34,930 nucleotides of DNA, from positions 962,843 to 997,772 of the forward strand of contig CP070665.1 of the NCBI GenBank assembly GCA_020351745.1. Reading direction: 5' to 3'. The first letter of the stretch is position 1; each line of letters opens with the position of its first letter. The translations under genes were made by a program, and so were the position numbers. Positions 8,923 to 16,584 of the stretch are shown piece by piece. The DNA comes from Candidatus Heimdallarchaeota archaeon (GTDB lineage Archaea > Asgardarchaeota > Heimdallarchaeia > Hodarchaeales > Hodarchaeaceae). Under the pieces are notes generated by a model. That model saw nothing but the letters and a program-made list of their open reading frames with translations, had not been told where the DNA came from and did not search any database.

Positions 8923-9088
8923 CGGCACCAGCAGGAATTTCAGACAGAAACATTTTGTTCCTATCTTTTGAACCTGCGACCACCCGGTGTCTGTTGGGTC
9001 TCCTTTCAGAGTAACCTAGTAACAGCCGGACGCTCTACCTGTTCAGAGGAAGAGTAGAAAACTCTATCCTAAACTGAGCTATGATGCC
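8923..9088 (-). tRNA. tRNA-Asn(GUU) with three introns
   Basis: Read on the minus strand: acceptor GGCATCA pairs with TGGTGCC, discriminator G. D-stem is GCTC/GAGC, anticodon stem TCCGG/CCGGG with loop CTGTTA+A (anticodon GTT), T-stem GCAGG/CCTGC. Three insertions interrupt it. D-loop: about 9039-9068 (30 nt; GUUU/GAAC helix with AGG bulges; mature loop AGTTTAGGTA). Anticodon loop 37/38: 8989-9019 (31 nt; CUGU/ACAG). T-loop: about 30 nt within 8936-8972 (UUCA/UGAA central helix, AAA and AUU bulges, 9-bp inner hairpin; mature loop TTCAAAT). Removing all three leaves 75 nt. CCA is not encoded. G73 and the anticodon fit archaeal tRNA-Asn. Confidence 0.88.
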
Positions 9089-9105
9089 TTCTTTTGAAGA
9101 GGGGA

Positions 9106-9231
9106 TGGGCCTGGGGGGATTTGAACCCACGACCATCCGGTTTCTCAAACTCATTTGAGCTATATGAGCCGGACGCTCTAACCATTTCAGAGAGTGAAAG
9201 CGTTAAACACCCTAAACTGAGCTACAGGCCC
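9106..9231 (-). tRNA. tRNA-Met(CAU), elongator-like, with two introns
   Basis: Minus strand: acceptor GGGCCTG/CAGGCCC, discriminator A, D-stem GCTC/GAGC, anticodon stem TCCGG/CCGGA, anticodon CAT, T-loop TTCAAAT. The anticodon-loop intron at 9142-9162 (21 nt) is a model BHB: CUCA/UGAG central helix, bulges UAU and AAA, inner helix AGCUC/GAGUU. The D-loop is 40 nt, implying a second intron of about 30 nt near 9182-9211. Mature length is about 75 nt. The T-stem has one U-C mismatch. CAT could also be tRNA-Ile2 with a modified C34, but the stem sequence resembles elongator tRNA-Met. CCA is not encoded. Confidence 0.85.
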
Positions 9232-9458
9232 TTCATATATCTGTTAATATAAGCGTACCATTAGATAATGGAATTCATATTTTGTTTTAGGTGGTAATAA
9301 GCTTCGAAAGCTCTGTTTTTTTTAAAATTTTTTACCAATTGTTACATTCGATACAATCCCGCAGAATCTCTACATGATTAATTACGATGGATTAATTGTT
9401 TATATGCCTTAATACTAAGGATATTAGTCAGTCTCAAGAACATATTGTTAGTAGACAT

Positions 9459-10010
9459 CTAGGGGTATACTACGTATAGTCCATCTTGGAAAACAGTTGG
9501 ATCTTTACTTTGTCGTCCTCGTAACCGAGTAGCTTCTGCCAACCGTGCTGCGGTTTGTGAGACTTTTTCAATGTCTATTCCAGTCATTGATACCATATCT
9601 CCCTTAACAGTAATTGCAACTGACTTGTCATAAGGTATTCTTATTGGGTCTCGCCTTCCATAAAGGTTTTTCACAAAGACAGTATTCTTTTGTACTTCAA
9701 CAGTGGCAGGAAAATGTGATGTAATCACACGAACTTTGTAAGTGAATCCTTCTGTAACTCCTTTTATCATATTAGAGATATGTCCCGTTATGGTTCCAAC
9801 CATAGAAGCTTCTGCTTTGTTTCCAAAGAAGCTTTGAATAAGAAATTTTTTGTTACTAAGAGAAATATACACTTTAAGACGTTCAAAAGTTCGGACAAGT
9901 TTTCCCTTGGGCCCTTTAATCTGGACAGTTTTTCCTCCACGGATTGGAGTTAGCTTAGCGGTGACATTTTCGGGCACCTCAATGATCCTTTCGATTGCAT
10001 AATGCTTCAC
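9459..10010 (-). CDS. rpl6: Ribosomal protein uL6
   Basis: 183 residues with the uL6 pattern: VTAKLTPIRGGKTVQIKGPKGKLVRTF near the N-terminus, NMIKGVTEGFTYKVRVITSHFPATVEVQ in the middle, and the C-terminal SQTAARLAEATRLRGRQSKDPTVFQDGLYVV. It belongs to the large subunit near the sarcin-ricin loop. The GTG start at 10010 is preceded by GGAAGGT at good spacing. It follows uS8 by 25 bases and is co-transcribed with it. In other archaea eL32 comes next, but here the cluster ends and tRNA genes follow. Confidence 0.96.
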   Translation of the reverse strand: MKHYAIERIIEVPENVTAKLTPIRGGKTVQIKGPKGKLVRTFERLKVYISLSNKKFLIQSFFGNKAEASMVGTITGHISNMIKGVTEGFTYKVRVITSHFPATVEVQKNTVFVKNLYGRRDPIRIPYDKSVAITVKGDMVSMTGIDIEKVSQTAARLAEATRLRGRQSKDPTVFQDGLYVVYP

Positions 10011-10035
10011 AAGAGTACCTTCCTATAAATTAAAA

Positions 10036-10416
10036 CTAATAAACATAAGCTAGTAATCGTCCACCAAGGTTTTTTTCTTTAGCTTCATGGTGAGACATTA
10101 CCCCCTCGGAAGTTGAAACTACCAAAATTCCCATATCACGAGCAGGAAGAAAACGTTTTTCCCACTCAACATAATCTCTGACTTTAACAGGATAACGGGG
10201 TTTAACAACTCCAATTTTAGAGATTCGACCTAATAATTGAACAGAAATAATCCAAAGGTCTTCCATTACTTCAAATTCTCCAATGGTGCCATACTTTTGT
10301 ATTACCCGAAGGACATTCGCAATGATCCGGCTTGCAGGTCTAATTGTAACTTCTTTACGACCAAGAATTTCGGCATTTGCTATAGTCGACATCGCATTAG
10401 CTAGAGGGTCAAGCAT
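10036..10416 (-). CDS. rps8: Ribosomal protein uS8
   Basis: Small-subunit protein with the standard opening [16 protein letters not shown], the [24 protein letters not shown] segment and the C-terminal REMGI-like motif ([36 protein letters not shown]). I start it at the ATG at 10416. A longer frame from TTG 10470 would add 18 residues not found in the family, and that TTG abuts its only purine run. It binds 16S rRNA helix 21. It lies between MBF1 upstream and uL6 downstream; uS14 and uL5, its usual upstream neighbours, are absent. Confidence 0.93.
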   Translation of the reverse strand: MLDPLANAMSTIANAEILGRKEVTIRPASRIIANVLRVIQKYGTIGEFEVMEDLWIISVQLLGRISKIGVVKPRYPVKVRDYVEWEKRFLPARDMGILVVSTSEGVMSHHEAKEKNLGGRLLAYVY

Positions 10417-10598
10417 AACCAATTTAATCTTCTCTTTGATGGTGATTGCTCGTGAAGATAGTATATTCAACCTATCTATTTGGTAAGAGAGCTCTAAAGC
10501 TTCTAAATATCCATCTATTTCGTCCTTGTGCCGAGTTGTTAAAGTTTATCGTAAAGTTTTCAAGAAGAATTTCTGATCTTGGTAGCATAAATTTCGAT

Positions 10599-11120
10599 TT
10601 AAGATGATTTATTACTTTTCTTTCTTTTAATTTTAGCAATCGAACCTATTGTTGTTGACTTGGGTATAAAGTCTTCTATGATGGAACCCTCTTCAGTTAC
10701 TTCTGTTTTCAGTTCAATGTTTAATTCACGTTCGATTTTTGCTACAACCCGATCGGTAGGCAACACTTTCTCAGCTTCAATCCTTGCGAGTAAAGTTTCT
10801 TTTTCTTTAATCATTTGAGCAAATTCAGCCCGTCCAAAACCAGAATTTCGTCTAGCTTCTTGGATTAATTGACCATATCCATCTACTAAAATTTTATCGT
10901 GGAGAAAGTCTTTTTTCGGAGGTTTTATGTGTCGTGGTTGAGGCTTCACTTGTGGTTGAAAACGAGGGACGGGTTTCATAATCCTCTTTTTTGGACGACT
11001 TATAACGGGTTTTCCAAATCTCGCACATTTAGGACATGCATGCAACTCTACATGATCAATTTCAATTAAGGTAACTGGTGCTTCAACCCCGCACATCTCA
11101 CAAGTTTGTATCCTACTCAA
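10599..11120 (-). CDS. Multiprotein bridging factor 1 (MBF1)
   Basis: 173 residues. An N-terminal zinc ribbon (CEMCG at residues 7-11 and CPKC around 29-32) is followed by a basic Pro-rich linker and a Cro/C1-type helix-turn-helix (GQLIQEARRNSGFGRAEFAQMIKEKETLLARIE). This is the archaeal MBF1 layout. Archaeal MBF1 associates with the ribosome and is linked to translation more than to transcription, unlike the eukaryotic co-activator, which fits its place before uS8-uL6. The start is TTG at 11120, with GAGGAAG upstream. Confidence 0.9.
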   Translation of the reverse strand: MSRIQTCEMCGVEAPVTLIEIDHVELHACPKCARFGKPVISRPKKRIMKPVPRFQPQVKPQPRHIKPPKKDFLHDKILVDGYGQLIQEARRNSGFGRAEFAQMIKEKETLLARIEAEKVLPTDRVVAKIERELNIELKTEVTEEGSIIEDFIPKSTTIGSIAKIKRKKSNKSS

Positions 11121-11526
11121 TTTGACTACTTCCTCTTGGGTTTAGAAGTTATTTTATTTTGTTTTAAAGCCTATTTTTAGCAGATTTCTAGTGTTAGATT
11201 ATCTGTACTCTACTCTTTATGAATCATTTGACCGATTTAGGTGATTTTTTCTTATAATCAAGAATCTAACATCAATTTTCAGTAATGAGGGCGTTTTAAT
11301 TGCCACAATCGCTAATTATAAAACAAACTTCATTATAGTCTATAGTGAAAAAGAAAAGAAAAGAAAAATAAGGGATGATTTGTTGAGAGACCTCGACAGA
11401 ATCGTGCATAACCTTGTCAGCTAATACAATCTCAAACCCAATAGTCAAATCTCCAATATTATTCAATATGTTAACCTCTCATAAATCATTTATTTTAAAC
11501 AAATCGAACAATAAGTAGGTAATAAA
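11121..11526. promoter_or_regulatory. Divergent intergenic region of MBF1 and PAN
   Basis: About 400 bases without a convincing gene. A TATA-like attataaaac (near 11316-11325) points toward PAN, leaving a long leader. The PAN ATG is preceded by taggt (11516-11520). I see no hairpin or tRNA-like element here. Confidence 0.4.
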
Positions 11527-12720
11527 ATGCCAGATACTGTGGATGATAAGAAAGCTTCTTTTGATGATTTCGCTGATTCATATACACGGACTATGGAACG
11601 TCGAATTCGTGCGTTAGAAACTGAAAGACAACTACTTGAAGTCCAACGAAACAAATTAGAAGAAGAAAGAGATAATCTCAAACTTGAACTTCAAAAACTT
11701 CGACAACCACCATTGTTTACTGGAACATTACAAGAAATTTTGGAAAATGGTAAAGCTATTGTTAAAAGCTCAACAGGACCCTCATTTGTAGTAGTTGTCG
11801 ATTCTTCAATTCCTAAAGAGGTACTAACTCCGAGCTCACGTGTTGCACTACATCAAAGAAATTTTGCTATTCTGGAGGTTCTACCCCAGTCATTAGATCC
11901 TAGTGTTCGCTCTATGGAGATCGAAACAAAACCTTCTGAAACATACGCTGACATTGGCGGATTAAAAGAACAACTTCAAGAACTTCGTGAAACAGTTGAA
12001 TTACCTCTATTGCAACCCGAATTATTTGAAAAGGTCGGGATTGAACCACCCAAAGGGGTATTACTTCATGGCCCCCCTGGTTCGGGAAAAACACTCATGG
12101 TTAAAGCTGTTGCTCATGAAACTAAAGCTACTTTTATCCGAGTGATTGGTTCCGAACTGGTACAGAAATATATTGGTGAAGGGGCACGACTAGTTCGTGA
12201 AGTCTTTTCATTTGCAAGAGAGAACTCACCAAGTATTCTCTTCATTGATGAACTTGATGCAATCGGTAGCAAGAGACTAGACATCGCTACTAGTGGAGAT
12301 CGTGAAGTTCAAAGGACTTTAATGCAGTTACTAAGTGAATTAGATGGTTTTTCTCCGCGTGGGGACGTTAAGATCATTGGAGCGACTAATCGTGTTGATA
12401 TTTTAGATCCTGCTCTTATGAGGCCTGGCCGTTTTGACCGACATATCGAGGTTCCTTTACCCAACCAAGAAGAAAGACTAGAAATCTTTAAAATTCATAC
12501 CCGTTTGATGAATATCGATTCAAAAGTTGATTATTCATATTTTGCCGATGAAACTAGACATTCCTCAGGTGCTGACATTCGTGCTATAACACAAGAGGCT
12601 GGTATGTTTGCTATTCGTGAAAGGCGAACAACAGTTACTTTTGATGATTTCAAATTGGCTGTTAGAAAAGTTTTAGCTACTCGTGGGGACATATTTTCAG
12701 GCCGTAATGAGTATCTATAG
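11527..12720 (+). CDS. pan: Proteasome-activating nucleotidase (PAN), AAA ATPase
   Basis: 397 residues, the usual PAN length. The N-terminal coiled coil (about 15-65, RRIRALETERQLLEVQRNKLEEERDNL) is followed by an OB domain (LFTGTLQEILENGKAIVKSS). The AAA domain has Walker A GPPGSGKT, Walker B ILFIDELDAIG and the SRH ATNRVDILDPALMRPGRFDR. The PAN hexamer unfolds substrates for the 20S proteasome. The C-terminus ends NEYL: the tyrosine of the HbYX gate-opening motif is present, but the preceding residue is Glu and not hydrophobic. It stands alone on the plus strand between minus-strand genes. Confidence 0.95.
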   Translation: MPDTVDDKKASFDDFADSYTRTMERRIRALETERQLLEVQRNKLEEERDNLKLELQKLRQPPLFTGTLQEILENGKAIVKSSTGPSFVVVVDSSIPKEVLTPSSRVALHQRNFAILEVLPQSLDPSVRSMEIETKPSETYADIGGLKEQLQELRETVELPLLQPELFEKVGIEPPKGVLLHGPPGSGKTLMVKAVAHETKATFIRVIGSELVQKYIGEGARLVREVFSFARENSPSILFIDELDAIGSKRLDIATSGDREVQRTLMQLLSELDGFSPRGDVKIIGATNRVDILDPALMRPGRFDRHIEVPLPNQEERLEIFKIHTRLMNIDSKVDYSYFADETRHSSGADIRAITQEAGMFAIRERRTTVTFDDFKLAVRKVLATRGDIFSGRNEYL

Positions 12721-12819
12721 TGAAATCTGACAAATTCAATAAACAGAGCAAATCTTTGTATTGAGTGTAAGGCCTTGATTATCGATTTTTTTCTTTGTTT
12801 TTACTTGGATGGCGGAAGT

Positions 12820-13269
12820 TCACTCAAGATGAAAATTGTATAGGAAATCCAGAAGTCTTTGAAATGAGAGGACTGCGGAAGAATACTCTTCTTTAGGATG
12901 ATGAAGACGGTCAGGTTCGAGTTGAGCTATAAGGGGATCAACAAGCTTTTCAAGAGTTAAATCTTTGTGTACCCAGAAATAGAGAATAAGTGCTTCGATA
13001 GCATCAGCTATTCGACTTTTTTTCCCTCTTATTTTCAAAGTATTTGTAGAATACCACAAAGATCTTCTATATGCCTCTGAAAGAATTGAATCCGAAACTT
13101 TTGTACCTGTTGGCATTTCAGATACAATACTCTTCGCTACTGAATAAATGAAGTTGACCAAAGAATCTCCAAGTTTTGCATTACTTCTTTTATGAATATA
13201 GGCCTCCAAATTTTCATGTTCTCCCCTTTTTTTACCAAAATTACTAAGTGATTTCTTAAATTTTTGCAC
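12820..13269 (-). CDS. RNase III-like family protein (archaeal)
   Basis: 149 residues resembling the archaeal 'ribonuclease III family' group. The segments AKLGDSLVNFIYSVAKSI, MPTGTKVSDSILSEAYRRS and GKKSRIADAIEALILYFW match the helical RNase III fold, where acidic residues (LGDS, ADAIEA) form the metal site. There is no double-stranded RNA-binding domain, as is usual for this compact group. Its substrate is unknown; RNA processing is inferred. It starts with GTG 13269, 20 bases after the end of rpo11 on the same strand, and is probably in that operon. Confidence 0.65.
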   Translation of the reverse strand: MQKFKKSLSNFGKKRGEHENLEAYIHKRSNAKLGDSLVNFIYSVAKSIVSEMPTGTKVSDSILSEAYRRSLWYSTNTLKIRGKKSRIADAIEALILYFWVHKDLTLEKLVDPLIAQLEPDRLHHPKEEYSSAVLSFQRLLDFLYNFHLE

Positions 13270-13289
13270 TTTACAACCCAGATTAAGGG

Positions 13290-13616
13290 TTAAACGGAGT
13301 CGGAGAGTGTTTGTTCAAAGATGTTTGTTAAATCATCACACTTATGGATGATATCATCAGCAGCTTGCTGAAGAGCTTTAACTGGATCAGTTGAAGATGT
13401 CTGTAAATAAAAAATTGGATTTTCGAGAAGAGGATGAGGAAACCTATAAGCTGCAAATAAAACTCCAGGTTGATCTTTTAATGTCTCACGGAGCATACTC
13501 AAAAACGTATGATCCTCACCTATTACTTCAAATTCTAAAAGTGATTCTTTTTTTCGAATAATCTTTACTTGCGTCAAGAACACCCCTACAGACCATTCTT
13601 TCTTATAATCGTCCAT
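13290..13616 (-). CDS. rpo11: RNA polymerase subunit Rpo11 (RpoL)
   Basis: 108 residues with the alpha-like dimerisation fold of Rpo11: LLEFEVIGEDHTFLSMLRETLKDQPGVLFAAYRFPHPLLENPIFYLQT, then an amphipathic helix PVKALQQAADDI. The DHTF..ML and AAYR.PHPL motifs are diagnostic. It pairs with Rpo3 to seed RNA polymerase assembly. It is 13 bases downstream of the C5 methyltransferase and upstream of the RNase III-like gene, all on the minus strand. A short C-terminal tail beyond the helix (KCDDLTNIFEQTLSDSV) is longer than in many archaea. Confidence 0.92.
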   Translation of the reverse strand: MDDYKKEWSVGVFLTQVKIIRKKESLLEFEVIGEDHTFLSMLRETLKDQPGVLFAAYRFPHPLLENPIFYLQTSSTDPVKALQQAADDIIHKCDDLTNIFEQTLSDSV

Positions 13617-13629
13617 TTTAATAATTAGT

Positions 13630-14604
13630 TCAAAAAACTTTCTTTGAATTTTTGGGAAAATCCGTCAGGATTTGTTGTGCCACTACTCTGGCCATTAATG
13701 GAGGTACACTTTCTCCAACTTGATTATATTGTGAATCTATCGGGCCATAGAATTGAAAATTATCAGGATAGCTCATTAAACGAGCGTGTTCCCGTACTGT
13801 ACACAAGCGAGCTTCAAAAGGATGAATAAATCTACTTTTTCCCATGACTGTAGGACTGGGTTGATCTACTTGTAAACGAATATAATTACGAAATGTCCTT
13901 GTTTGACTGCCTCTAAAGTACACCATAGCCCCTCCTGGTGGGGTTCGTGGGATCTTTTTTACCATATTTGAGGGAATTGGGATAACTAAGTGGTTGTGAA
14001 TATCAATACTTGGTGCTGGTAATGATTTGAAAGCTTCTCCTGTGGTTTTTACAACGTTTTTATTTGAAAAATTGAATAGTAAATTTGAAATGAATACACG
14101 TTGTCTATAACTCGGTACCCCGCAATTTAGTGCTTCTAGAGAATTAAAAAAGATCGATTCATAACTAGATCGAGAAAATTCGTGTCGAATAAATTCCTGC
14201 ATCTCTGTTGACCTAAGTTGAGATACATTTTCGATAATAAATATTGATGGCTCTAGGTCAATGATAAGACGTATCGTATCCAGAATTAATCGTCCTTTTT
14301 CATCAGAATAGAGCTGATCATAGGAGGTTTTTTTTCGGTTAACATTAGCTGCCGAAAACGATTCGCAGGGCGGGCTAGCAATAATGATATCAGGAGTATA
14401 TGGGTTCATTTGTTCTAGTATTTCATAAGAATGAATATTTTGGATATCTTTTGTTAAAATCCTAGCAATATCGATGTTCGCGGTATAGGTACGCATTGTT
14501 CGAAAATCATTATCAATAGCTAAAGAAATTTTAAACTTGGGGTCAGCTAGGAGGAATCCCAATGCAAAACCACCACAGCCACAAAATAAATCTAATATTC
14601 TCAT
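13630..14604 (-). CDS. DNA (cytosine-5-)-methyltransferase
   Basis: About 324 residues with the ordered C5-methyltransferase motifs: I RILDLFCGCGGF, IV ASPPCESFS with the catalytic Cys, VI FIIENV, VIII SYRQRVFIS, then a target-recognition region, and IX/X around RLCTVREHARLMSYPDNFQF and NQVGESVPPLMARVVAQQI. It transfers a methyl group from SAM to cytosine in DNA. I prefer ATG 14604 (MRILDLF) over TTG 14616. No restriction endonuclease is adjacent, so it looks like an orphan methylase. It sits inside a run of information-processing genes between the COG4080-like gene and rpo11. Confidence 0.92.
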   Translation of the reverse strand: MRILDLFCGCGGFALGFLLADPKFKISLAIDNDFRTMRTYTANIDIARILTKDIQNIHSYEILEQMNPYTPDIIIASPPCESFSAANVNRKKTSYDQLYSDEKGRLILDTIRLIIDLEPSIFIIENVSQLRSTEMQEFIRHEFSRSSYESIFFNSLEALNCGVPSYRQRVFISNLLFNFSNKNVVKTTGEAFKSLPAPSIDIHNHLVIPIPSNMVKKIPRTPPGGAMVYFRGSQTRTFRNYIRLQVDQPSPTVMGKSRFIHPFEARLCTVREHARLMSYPDNFQFYGPIDSQYNQVGESVPPLMARVVAQQILTDFPKNSKKVF

Positions 14605-14612
14605 TCTAATCT

Positions 14613-15089
14613 TCAACTATCTTTTATGGCTTTAGATAGCCCACCCAGAAATAATGCTGTTAAAGCAATCGGATTAATATCTGAAATGACTTCCTCAGCG
14701 AAGATACATTGCCCCAAGTCCAATTCTTTTCGTGTAAGTCCAGGAGATGTTCCTCCAATCACAACTAATACTTTTCCAACCTTTAAATCAGTTACTATTT
14801 CATTGAATGGGATAGGTTTCTCACCATACTTTCGAGAAACAAGTAGATATATTTTATGGGGATTTAGGGCCTCCAATATACCTTCTACATCAGAAAAAAA
14901 GAGTAGATTCCCTCCCATGCTAAGAACAGATTTTTGTGCATTAGGAATTCCTATGGAGGCTGCAGAGGCAGTGATCTTACTAAAGATTACATTCTTACAT
15001 GATAAGCCGACACAGGTGTCAGCAAAGAATTTTACAGCTTTTCGACTATGTGAATTATGAAATGCCATCAACAAATTATTAGATATCAT
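14613..15089 (-). CDS. COG4080-like archaeal protein, possible SPOUT methyltransferase
   Basis: About 158 residues. The features LLMAFHNSHSRKAVKFFADTC, KITASAASIGIPNAQK, GNLLFFSDVEGILEAL, KIYLLVSRKYGEKPI and VLVVIGGTSPGLTRKELDLG resemble a conserved archaeal family grouped with SpoU/SPOUT-like methylases (COG4080). The GGTSPGL loop and Leu-rich end are consistent with a knotted fold. The target is unknown; RNA methylation is inference. The ATG at 15089 has GGAG 7 bases upstream, so I prefer it to TTG 15101. Its stop nearly abuts the DNA methyltransferase start, indicating co-transcription. Confidence 0.6.
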   Translation of the reverse strand: MISNNLLMAFHNSHSRKAVKFFADTCVGLSCKNVIFSKITASAASIGIPNAQKSVLSMGGNLLFFSDVEGILEALNPHKIYLLVSRKYGEKPIPFNEIVTDLKVGKVLVVIGGTSPGLTRKELDLGQCIFAEEVISDINPIALTALFLGGLSKAIKDS

Positions 15090-15296
15090 TCTTATCTCCA
15101 AATTATCGGCAATCTATTTACACAAACAATATTTTTGACTTTTTTTAGCTGATATTCTTATAAATCCCTGCTTGGTTGTTTTTTGACAAATAATTTCAAA
15201 ATGGATAATTAAGTGATAAATCTTTCAGATGGTTATTTGACGCTATAGCAGCAGAAACTTAATTAGATATGACAAAGCATAATAGATATGTCGTAA

Positions 15297-15379
15297 GTCG
15301 GGATATCCAAGCCTGGTATGGAGCTGGACTGCTAATCCAGTGCTCTATGAGCTCGGGGGTTCAAATCCCCCTCCCGACG
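15297..15379 (+). tRNA. tRNA-Ser(GCU), no intron
   Basis: Acceptor GTCGGGA pairs with TCCCGAC, discriminator G. D-arm TCCA/TGGA, anticodon stem CTGGA/TCCAG with loop CTGCTAA (anticodon GCT), a long class II variable arm, T-arm with loop TTCAAAT. It is 83 nt with no insertion and no encoded CCA. A short T-run follows. Confidence 0.95.
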
Positions 15380-15481
15380 TTTTTAAAAACGCTAGACTGA
15401 TTTTAGAAGCTTCTTCATATGGGAGAAACCGATTTGAATGAAAAAATAGAAAAAATCTTATAATGTATATTTAACATTAAA

Positions 15482-15558
15482 TGGTGGGCCGGAGCAGATT
15501 TGAACTGCCGACCTTCTCCGTGTCAGGGAGACGTCATACCGGACTAGACCACCGGCCC
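15482..15558 (-). tRNA. tRNA-Val(GAC), no intron, CCA encoded
   Basis: Minus strand: acceptor GGGCCGG/CCGGCCC, discriminator A, D-arm GTC/GAC, anticodon stem TCTCC/GGAGA with loop CTGACAC (anticodon GAC), T-loop TTCAAAT. The body is 15485-15558, and bases 15482-15484 supply a genomic CCA, unlike the other tRNAs here. There is no insertion. It converges with tRNA-Ser(GCU) and lies just downstream of uL15. Confidence 0.95.
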
Positions 15559-15627
15559 ACAGCTTTCTAAAACACTCATTCAAATAAACTAGTGTGAATA
15601 TGATAAGCTGACTTATAATTAAATATC

Positions 15628-16074
15628 TTACTCTGGTGATGAGCTTGTAAAAGCTTTACCTCCAGCAGCCTCAATTTTTTCTAGAGCTTTTGATGTAATT
15701 TTTTCTGCATAAATATGAAAAGGATGTTTTACAAAACCTTTGCCCATGACTTTAGAATACCCCAAATTAGCAATATTAATTTTGAAAATAGATCCTTCTT
15801 TTATAGCAATGTTCTTGGTCAATAATAGGTCGAGCTGTTCATCAATATCACCAATATTAATTGATAAAGAAGATGATGGAATATTTGGGGCATTGAACCC
15901 TTTTTTATTACGAATCATATCTGATATTCGACCAATTCGATGGTGATCCTTTATCCCAGCATTTCCTTTTCCCCCACGAGAACCACTTTTGCGATGACCA
16001 CCAGAAACTCGACCATAGCCATAAGTTCGGCTTCCCCGCTGTTTGCGAACCTTCTTTTTTTTTCTAACAGTCAT
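15628..16074 (-). CDS. rpl15: Ribosomal protein uL15
   Basis: 148 residues with a basic N-terminus (TVRKKKKVRKQRGSRTYGYG), the Gly-rich GGHRKSGSRGGKGNAG signature, and a C-terminal globular part with IKEGSIFKINIANLGYSKVMGKG and EKIEAAGGKAFTSS. The archaeal/eukaryotic (L27a-type) form. It assembles into the large subunit. It closes the eL32-to-uL15 block. SecY, which normally follows in archaea, is missing; a tRNA-Val and the COG4080-like gene come next. Confidence 0.96.
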   Translation of the reverse strand: MTVRKKKKVRKQRGSRTYGYGRVSGGHRKSGSRGGKGNAGIKDHHRIGRISDMIRNKKGFNAPNIPSSSLSINIGDIDEQLDLLLTKNIAIKEGSIFKINIANLGYSKVMGKGFVKHPFHIYAEKITSKALEKIEAAGGKAFTSSSPE

Positions 16075-16085
16075 TAGTAATCACT

Positions 16086-16583
16086 TTAAGCCATTTTTAA
16101 TATGAGATCGTTGATTTCATTTCCACGATAACCAAGAGCTCCTCCAAGACTAAAAGGTTGCTTTATACCATGCCGTTTATGACCTTTTCGTGGAGGATGC
16201 AGTCGAAAAACTGGTTTAAGCCCTTTTATGTCCGATAGACTAGCCTCAAACTTAATAAATTTGTCTACAAAATCATCAAGATTTGAAAAATCAGTGTGAC
16301 TCTGGATATAGTCTTCTGTAATCCGTTTCCCACCATCTAAACGGCCTCTTTTTAGGAGCAATTCTTTCATTGTCGGTGAGTCTAGTTCACCCCATGCAAT
16401 GAGATCTTTAGCTTTCTGTAACATCCCTTTGTAAGTTTCACGATCATCGATAATAACACAATGATTTGTACGATTTAATCGTAAAAGTTCCAGCGTTCTC
16501 TTAATGGATAAGCTTCGATCAACCTGGCCTCGAATTCTTATTACTGCGAGCCTTTTAGAATTTTCTTGAACATTCTTTGCCAC
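16086..16583 (-). CDS. rpl30: Ribosomal protein uL30
   Basis: Archaeal-length uL30 (about 165 residues): RLAVIRIRGQVDRSLSIKRTLELLRLNRTNHCVIID, then an archaeal extension, and the C-terminal LHPPRKGHKRHGIKQPFSLGGALGYRG. I start it at GTG 16583, because GGGGTGA just upstream is well spaced for it and this start follows the uS5 stop directly. A GTG at 16592 would lie inside that binding site. It is translationally coupled to uS5. Confidence 0.95.
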   Translation of the reverse strand: MAKNVQENSKRLAVIRIRGQVDRSLSIKRTLELLRLNRTNHCVIIDDRETYKGMLQKAKDLIAWGELDSPTMKELLLKRGRLDGGKRITEDYIQSHTDFSNLDDFVDKFIKFEASLSDIKGLKPVFRLHPPRKGHKRHGIKQPFSLGGALGYRGNEINDLILKMA

Positions 16584-16584
16584 A

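Noticed and set aside
14626-15060. 144-codon plus-strand frame opposite the COG4080-like gene
   Set aside because: The minus-strand frame has family-like motifs and a well-placed GGAG site; the plus frame has neither.
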